From assembly GCF_017881085.1 (NCBI RefSeq), contig NZ_JADGRI010000006.1, positions 1 to 39,762 of the forward strand: a stretch of DNA of 39,762 bases. Reading direction: 5' to 3'. The notes beneath the pieces are model-generated. The model was not told the origin of the DNA. It ran no database searches and saw nothing but the letters and a program-made list of their open reading frames with translations. Position numbers and translations under genes: made by a program. Shown here piece by piece: positions 35,886 through 39,762 of this stretch (within the stretch, counting starts at the first letter, position 1; the number at the start of each line of letters is the position of its first letter). Source of the stretch: Bradyrhizobium sp. Lineage in GTDB: Bacteria > Pseudomonadota > Alphaproteobacteria > Rhizobiales > Xanthobacteraceae.

Positions 35886-38396
35886 ATGAACCGAGGCCGC
35901 CGCGGGGGGCTGCTTCCGAGGGTCTGGATGATCGGCGTCAAGAACACAATCTGGTCGCTCCGGCAGGGCCTGTTCGCCAAATACGTGTTCGCGCTGGTGG
36001 GGCTCGTGATCTTCGTGCTCGCGGTCAACGGCGCGATGGAGACCTGGATCTCCTACCGCGCCACCAGGGCCACGCTCACCGACGCCATGGAAGAGAAGGC
36101 GGAAGCGGCCGCGCGGCGGATCGAGCAGTCGATCGCCGAGCTGGAGCGGCAGATCAGCTGGGTGACCCGCGCCAGCGCCGACACGCTGGCCAAGCACAAT
36201 GCCGACTACGCCCAGCTCCTCAACCAGGTGCCGCCGGTCGGCCAGCTCTCGCTGCTCGACGGCGCCGGCCGGGAGCAGCTCAAACTGTCGCGTGGCGCGC
36301 CACTGGTGGTCGGCAGCAGAGCGGATTTTTCCCGCGACATCCGCTTCACCGAGACCGTCGTCCGCGGCGTCAGCTTTTCGCCGGTGGAATTCCGGGGGGC
36401 GAGGCCCCTGATGTCGATCGCGGTAGCGCATGCCGGCTTGAATGGCGGCGTCACCGTCGCCGACATCGATCTTTCGTTCCTCTCCGATTTCCTCGGCGAC
36501 GCCCAGGTCGGCAAGGCCGCCTCCGCCTATGTGGTCGATCCCCATGGCCGAGTGCTGGCGACGTCGGCCAAGGGGCCGGAGGTCGGCAAGGAGCTCGCGA
36601 AGCTGCCGCAGGTCGAATCCCTCCTGAAGGGCGGCGAGGCGCGGACGTCGGGCAAGGATGCGGACGGCCAGTCGGTGATGACGGCGTCGAACGCGATCCC
36701 GAGACTCGGCTGGTTCGTGCTGTTCGAGCAGCCGACGGCGCAGGCGCTGGCGCCGATCAGGGATCAACTGGTGCGGGTCGCGCTTCTGATCGGGCTCGGG
36801 CTCGTGGTCGCGATCCTGGCCGGCACGCTGATGGCGCGGCGCATGCTGATCCCGATCACGGCGCTCTCCACCGGCGCGCGGCGGCTCGGGGCCGGCGATT
36901 TCAGCCAGCGCATCGAGGTTGCGACCGGCGACGAGCTGGAAGAACTCGCCGACCAGTTCAATCGCATGGCCGGCCAGCTGCACGAGACCTATTCGGGCCT
37001 CGAAACCAAGGTCGAGGAGCGCACCCGCGATCTCGCGCGTTCGATCAACGAGCTCAAGGTGCTGGAGGAAGTCGGCCGCGCGGTCGCCTCCTCGCTCGAT
37101 CTCAACGCCGTGCTGCCGACGGTGGCGGCGCGCGCGCTGGAAATCACGCAAGCCGACGCGGTGCTGATCTATGGCTACGACGCAACCAAACATCAGTTCG
37201 ACCTGACCGAGGCGATCGGCATCGACAAGGCGGCCGAAGGTGCGCATCTCGCCATCGACGAAGCCTCCAGCGTGCTCGGCAAGGCCGCAGCCTCGGGCGA
37301 GCCGGTCGCGATATCCGATCTCGCCACCTCAGCCGATCACCTGTTGCGCGATGTCGCGGTCGCCGCCGGTTTTCATTCGGTGCTGGTGGTGCCGCTGGTC
37401 GACCAGCAGGGCGTGCTGGGTTCGCTGGTGGTGCTGCGCAAGGAGGCCGGCGAATTTTCCAGCAACCTGATCGGGCTGATGCGCACCTTCGCGCATCAAT
37501 CGGTGCTGGCGATGCGCAACGCGCGGCTGTTTTCCGAAGTCGACCAGAAGGGCCGCGAGCTGGCGTCGGCGCATGCCACCGTGCAGCAGCAGGCGGCCAA
37601 ACTGCAGGAGCAGACCGACCAGCTCAGGGACTGGAACAAGTCGCTGGAGGAGCGCGTGGAGAAGCAGCTCGCCGAGATCGAGCGCATCAGGAAGCTGGAG
37701 CGCTTTCTGGCGCCGCAGGTGGCGCAGCTGATCGCCTCTTCCGACGGCCACGATGCGCTGCTCGACAGCCACCGCCGCGAGGTGACGGTGGTGTTTTGCG
37801 ATCTGCGCGGCTTTACCGCGTTCACCGAGACCACCGAGCCGGAAGAGGCGATGAACGTGCTGCGCGAATATCACGCCGCGCTCGGCGAGCTGATCTTCCG
37901 TTACGAAGGCACGCTCGACCGCTATGCCGGCGACGGCGTGATGATCCTGTTCAACGCGCCGATCGCGCTCGATGATCACGTCAAGCGCGCGGTGAAGATG
38001 GCCGTCGAAATGCGCGACACCATCGGCCTCCTCACCGAGCGCTGGCGCAACCGCGGGCATAGTTTGGGATTTGGCGTCGGCATCGCGCTCGGCTACGCGA
38101 CGCTGGGCCAGATCGGCTTCGAGCAGCGGCTCGAATACGCCGCGATCGGCAGCGTCACCAACATGGCGTCGCGGCTGTGCGACGAAGCCAAGGCCGGGCA
38201 GATCGTCGTAGCGCGGCGTGTCTACGGCATGGTCGAGGAGTGGGTCGACGCCGAGCCGCTGGATGATCTGCAGCTCAAGGGATTCAATCATCCGGTGCTG
38301 GCGGTGGAGATCCTGCGCTGGCGCGAGGGGGAGGCGGCGGCCGACGTCGAGGCGGCGGCGACGGTGACACCAAGGCGGCGGAAGCAGCCTTCGTGA
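35886..38396 (+). CDS. Membrane sensor class III nucleotide cyclase (HAMP-GAF-cyclase)
   Basis: 836 residues from ATG 35886 (GTG 35856 and ATG 35928 are alternatives). TM1 about 33-52, a Cache-like periplasmic sensor about 55-290, TM2 about 297-318, HAMP 318-370, GAF about 405-550, a glutamine-rich coiled coil 550-610, and the cyclase domain about 630-790. The metal-binding aspartates are D639 (VVFCDLRGF) and D683 (RYAGDGVMILFNAP); N759 and R763 of the transition-state set are kept. The purine-specifying residues are unusual: R679 where adenylate cyclases have Lys, and A752 where they have Asp or Thr. So cyclic nucleotide production is likely, but the base specificity is open. It is the only gene here that could supply a ligand to the Crp-type regulator 2.5 kb upstream. 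Confidence 0.93.
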   Translation: MNRGRRGGLLPRVWMIGVKNTIWSLRQGLFAKYVFALVGLVIFVLAVNGAMETWISYRATRATLTDAMEEKAEAAARRIEQSIAELERQISWVTRASADTLAKHNADYAQLLNQVPPVGQLSLLDGAGREQLKLSRGAPLVVGSRADFSRDIRFTETVVRGVSFSPVEFRGARPLMSIAVAHAGLNGGVTVADIDLSFLSDFLGDAQVGKAASAYVVDPHGRVLATSAKGPEVGKELAKLPQVESLLKGGEARTSGKDADGQSVMTASNAIPRLGWFVLFEQPTAQALAPIRDQLVRVALLIGLGLVVAILAGTLMARRMLIPITALSTGARRLGAGDFSQRIEVATGDELEELADQFNRMAGQLHETYSGLETKVEERTRDLARSINELKVLEEVGRAVASSLDLNAVLPTVAARALEITQADAVLIYGYDATKHQFDLTEAIGIDKAAEGAHLAIDEASSVLGKAAASGEPVAISDLATSADHLLRDVAVAAGFHSVLVVPLVDQQGVLGSLVVLRKEAGEFSSNLIGLMRTFAHQSVLAMRNARLFSEVDQKGRELASAHATVQQQAAKLQEQTDQLRDWNKSLEERVEKQLAEIERIRKLERFLAPQVAQLIASSDGHDALLDSHRREVTVVFCDLRGFTAFTETTEPEEAMNVLREYHAALGELIFRYEGTLDRYAGDGVMILFNAPIALDDHVKRAVKMAVEMRDTIGLLTERWRNRGHSLGFGVGIALGYATLGQIGFEQRLEYAAIGSVTNMASRLCDEAKAGQIVVARRVYGMVEEWVDAEPLDDLQLKGFNHPVLAVEILRWREGEAAADVEAAATVTPRRRKQPS

Positions 38397-38424
38397 GCGG
38401 CGCGCGCTGCTAACCCGTTAGCAG

Positions 38425-38576
38425 ATGTCGTCCCTGCGAAAGCAGGGACCCATAACCACAGGGCGTAGTCGTGGCGCGAAAGCCGTCGACCAGCGTCTTT
38501 CTTAACAGGCGACACGGCGACGCGATGAGCGCAATCGCGCTCACGCGGGGGTCCCTGCTTTCGCAGGGACGACGGA
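38425..38576. repeat. REPIN: two hairpin REPs in inverted orientation
   Basis: The left end is GTCCCTGC-GAAA-GCAGGGAC (38430-38449) and the right end GTCCCTGC-TTTC-GCAGGGAC (38551-38570), each a perfect 8-bp stem with a 4-nt loop; the flanks GTC and GAC are inverted too. About 100 bp lie between. This is the standard REP doublet plan. It follows the cyclase gene. Confidence 0.75.
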
Positions 38577-38711
38577 AGAGTGGGGCGCGACCGCGCAAAA
38601 GACCTTCCGACGGATTCGAATTTCAAACAGCCAATGAACGTCCAGATACGCCTTCGCGACCCCGCGGCGCAGATCGCGCCCGAGCCGTTGCAGGAATTCT
38701 TCGTCCTCCGA

Positions 38712-39232
38712 GAAAGAGGGCGCAGGGAAAGCCGGGTGCGCGCTGCACCCGCGGTCTCGCGTGCAAAAAAGAGTAAAAAAAAGCACACGAGCATACAGGT
38801 TCAGCGGAGGCAATCCGGCCTTCCCTGCGCAATGGTTTTAACGGTTTACTTCGCGCTCTCCTCGGCGATCGGGCTTTCTTGTCACCGTCGCTGGCGGCTT
38901 TACGGCATACGCGCCCGGTCGGGCCGCCATGCCACCACCAACTTGACGCCAACCACTGAGGCGTCAGGACCACACGACTTCACCGTCCGCGACCGCTTGT
39001 CGCCAGAACCTTCGGCGGGCGTGGTACCCATCCGCCGAAGTTTGGGCGCAGGCGGGATCAGCATCGGTCGTCCGCGCGCCGCCGCGTCGCTCACGGGCAA
39101 AGCCCGCCCCGCGACCTCAAGCGCGCCCGACGCTGCCGCGTCCACCGCATCCCACCCCGCGTCCGTGACGATCGCGAACCGCCCCTCATGTGGGGTGAGA
39201 CGGCGGGATTTATGAAGGTGATTTGCGTGAAA
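38712..39232. repeat. Long dispersed intergenic repeat, copy 2
   Basis: The same ordered blocks as copy 1 at 5.4 kb: AGGGCGCAGGGAAAGCCGGG with its inverted partner at 38815-38830, CGCGCTCTCCTCGGCGATCGG, GGCGTCAGGACCACACGACTT, and CCGCGTCCACCGCATCCCACC to TGATTTGCGTG. Compared with copy 1 it has about 120 bp more between 38992 and 39132, including AGAACCTTCGGCGGGCGTGG. Same orientation as copy 1. Confidence 0.75.
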
Positions 39233-39571
39233 CGGGAAGAGGAAATATTTTTGCGGAGGGAGCTAGACAGTAAATTGGTGATTTTCCCGTCGGGTCAAAT
39301 CCGTAGGTCGCTATCTGATCAGGCTCCTTGTGCGCAAGCTTCACGACAAAGGTACGAGCGATTATTGCGTAGCCGTCGCTGTCACGGTGGGCGAGGACAA
39401 AGCCCCCTTGGAATCGCTTGTTTTCCAACTATTGAATTCGACGGGCAGCGCGCCGCTGAGACCGTCGGGCGGCAATATGAGCAAACCGTCTGGTACCACC
39501 GCCGCCTTTTCCACCTTTTGCCTTTGGCCGAACCACGGACTATGCTGAACTAGCTGCCATTGGATGGTTAC
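39233..39571. other. Spacer, possible continuation of the dispersed repeat
   Basis: No gene that I can support. The first 70 bp (through CCCGTCGGGTCAAATCCG near 39285-39302) look like the tail of the dispersed repeat as known in Bradyrhizobium. The rest has no recognised structure. Confidence 0.3.
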
Positions 39572-39748
39572 ATGCAGAACGAATGGACCAAGCCGCGCGA
39601 ATTTACTTTTACCAACGCGGCCGGAGAAGTGTTTCACGAGATCGCCTATTCCCGGCAGGACGTGAACACGTTCGCGAAGATGCACAAGGCAACCCACTAC
39701 AAACCAACGGAGGACAGTTCAATCTGCAAATCACTGGTCGCGGATTGA
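39572..39748 (+). CDS. Small hypothetical protein
   Basis: 58 residues from ATG 39572 (a TTG at 39560 is in frame). I do not recognise it. The sequence is hydrophilic, aromatic- and Lys/Thr-rich (MQNEWTKPREFTFTNAAGE, ending SICKSLVAD), with no signal or membrane segment, and has balanced amino-acid use unlike the Arg/Pro/Ala-rich false frames of this genome, which is the main reason to accept it. No good ribosome site is seen (GGATGG at 39562). It sits just past the repeat, near the window edge. Confidence 0.45.
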   Translation: MQNEWTKPREFTFTNAAGEVFHEIAYSRQDVNTFAKMHKATHYKPTEDSSICKSLVAD

Positions 39749-39762
39749 TCTGAGCAACGCCG

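Noticed and set aside
38425..39232. CRISPR-like array in the repeat-rich right end
   Set aside because: The repeats are inverted palindromic elements and one long dispersed unit, with no regular spacer-repeat pattern and no cas genes.
39210..39428. 72-codon minus-strand frame next to the second dispersed repeat
   Set aside because: Its amino-acid composition is reasonable, but half lies in the dispersed repeat, there is no clear ribosome site, and I recognise no family; kept out for lack of support.

Overview
The window is high-GC chromosomal DNA from an alphaproteobacterium, most probably Bradyrhizobium or a close relative. The reasons are the gene families and their order, the GGAAC-N16-CGTT (EcfG-type) promoters, and several interspersed palindromic repeats that I recognise from Bradyrhizobium genomes. 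No phage, insertion sequence, CRISPR array or rRNA is visible. The left edge is a complete tRNA-Ser(GGA) gene.

Layout. 1-5.2 kb: tRNA-Ser, a small secreted protein, then a leftward trehalose group (MFS transporter, otsB, otsA) divergent from a DUF3175 gene. Three EcfG-like boxes sit in front of the transporter, otsA and the DUF3175 gene, so this looks like a general-stress-response locus. 5.2-5.9 kb: repeat-rich spacer. 5.9-8 kb: a chemoreceptor. 8.3-14.8 kb: a rightward run coxS-coxL-coxM (form II molybdenum hydroxylase, not proven CO dehydrogenase), a luciferase-like flavin monooxygenase and an alpha-methylacyl-CoA racemase homologue. 14.9 kb: a DUF1272 zinc-ribbon-like protein.

15.3-21.6 kb: a leftward aromatic-acid operon read as flavoprotein hydroxylase, DUF2783 small protein with a poly-Gln tail, unusual MBL-fold protein, hmgA, fahA. 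It diverges from a MarR gene, and a 20-bp palindrome overlaps the -10 of the operon promoter. The logic is hydroxyphenylacetate-type substrate to homogentisate to maleylacetoacetate, and fumarylacetoacetate to fumarate plus acetoacetate; the isomerase (maiA) is not here. 21.6-23.8 kb: a RidA-like gene with an internal deletion, a hydroxyisobutyrate-dehydrogenase-type reductase and an AHL-lactonase-like MBL hydrolase.

24-30.8 kb: rightward genes for a secreted caspase-fold protein with TPRs whose catalytic His and Cys are both replaced, an OmpA-domain protein, and an RND efflux pair whose adaptor lacks the usual coiled-coil hairpin. 30.8-33.5 kb: leftward GT39-like membrane glycosyltransferase and a Crp/Fnr regulator. 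33.7-38.4 kb: rightward AsmA-family protein and a large sensor nucleotide cyclase. 38.4-39.76 kb: two kinds of repeat (one is a second copy of the 5.4 kb repeat) and a small hypothetical gene.

The observations most worth following are the EcfG promoter set with the trehalose genes, the MarR operator and small poly-Gln partner in the homogentisate operon, and the catalytically dead caspase-TPR protein.
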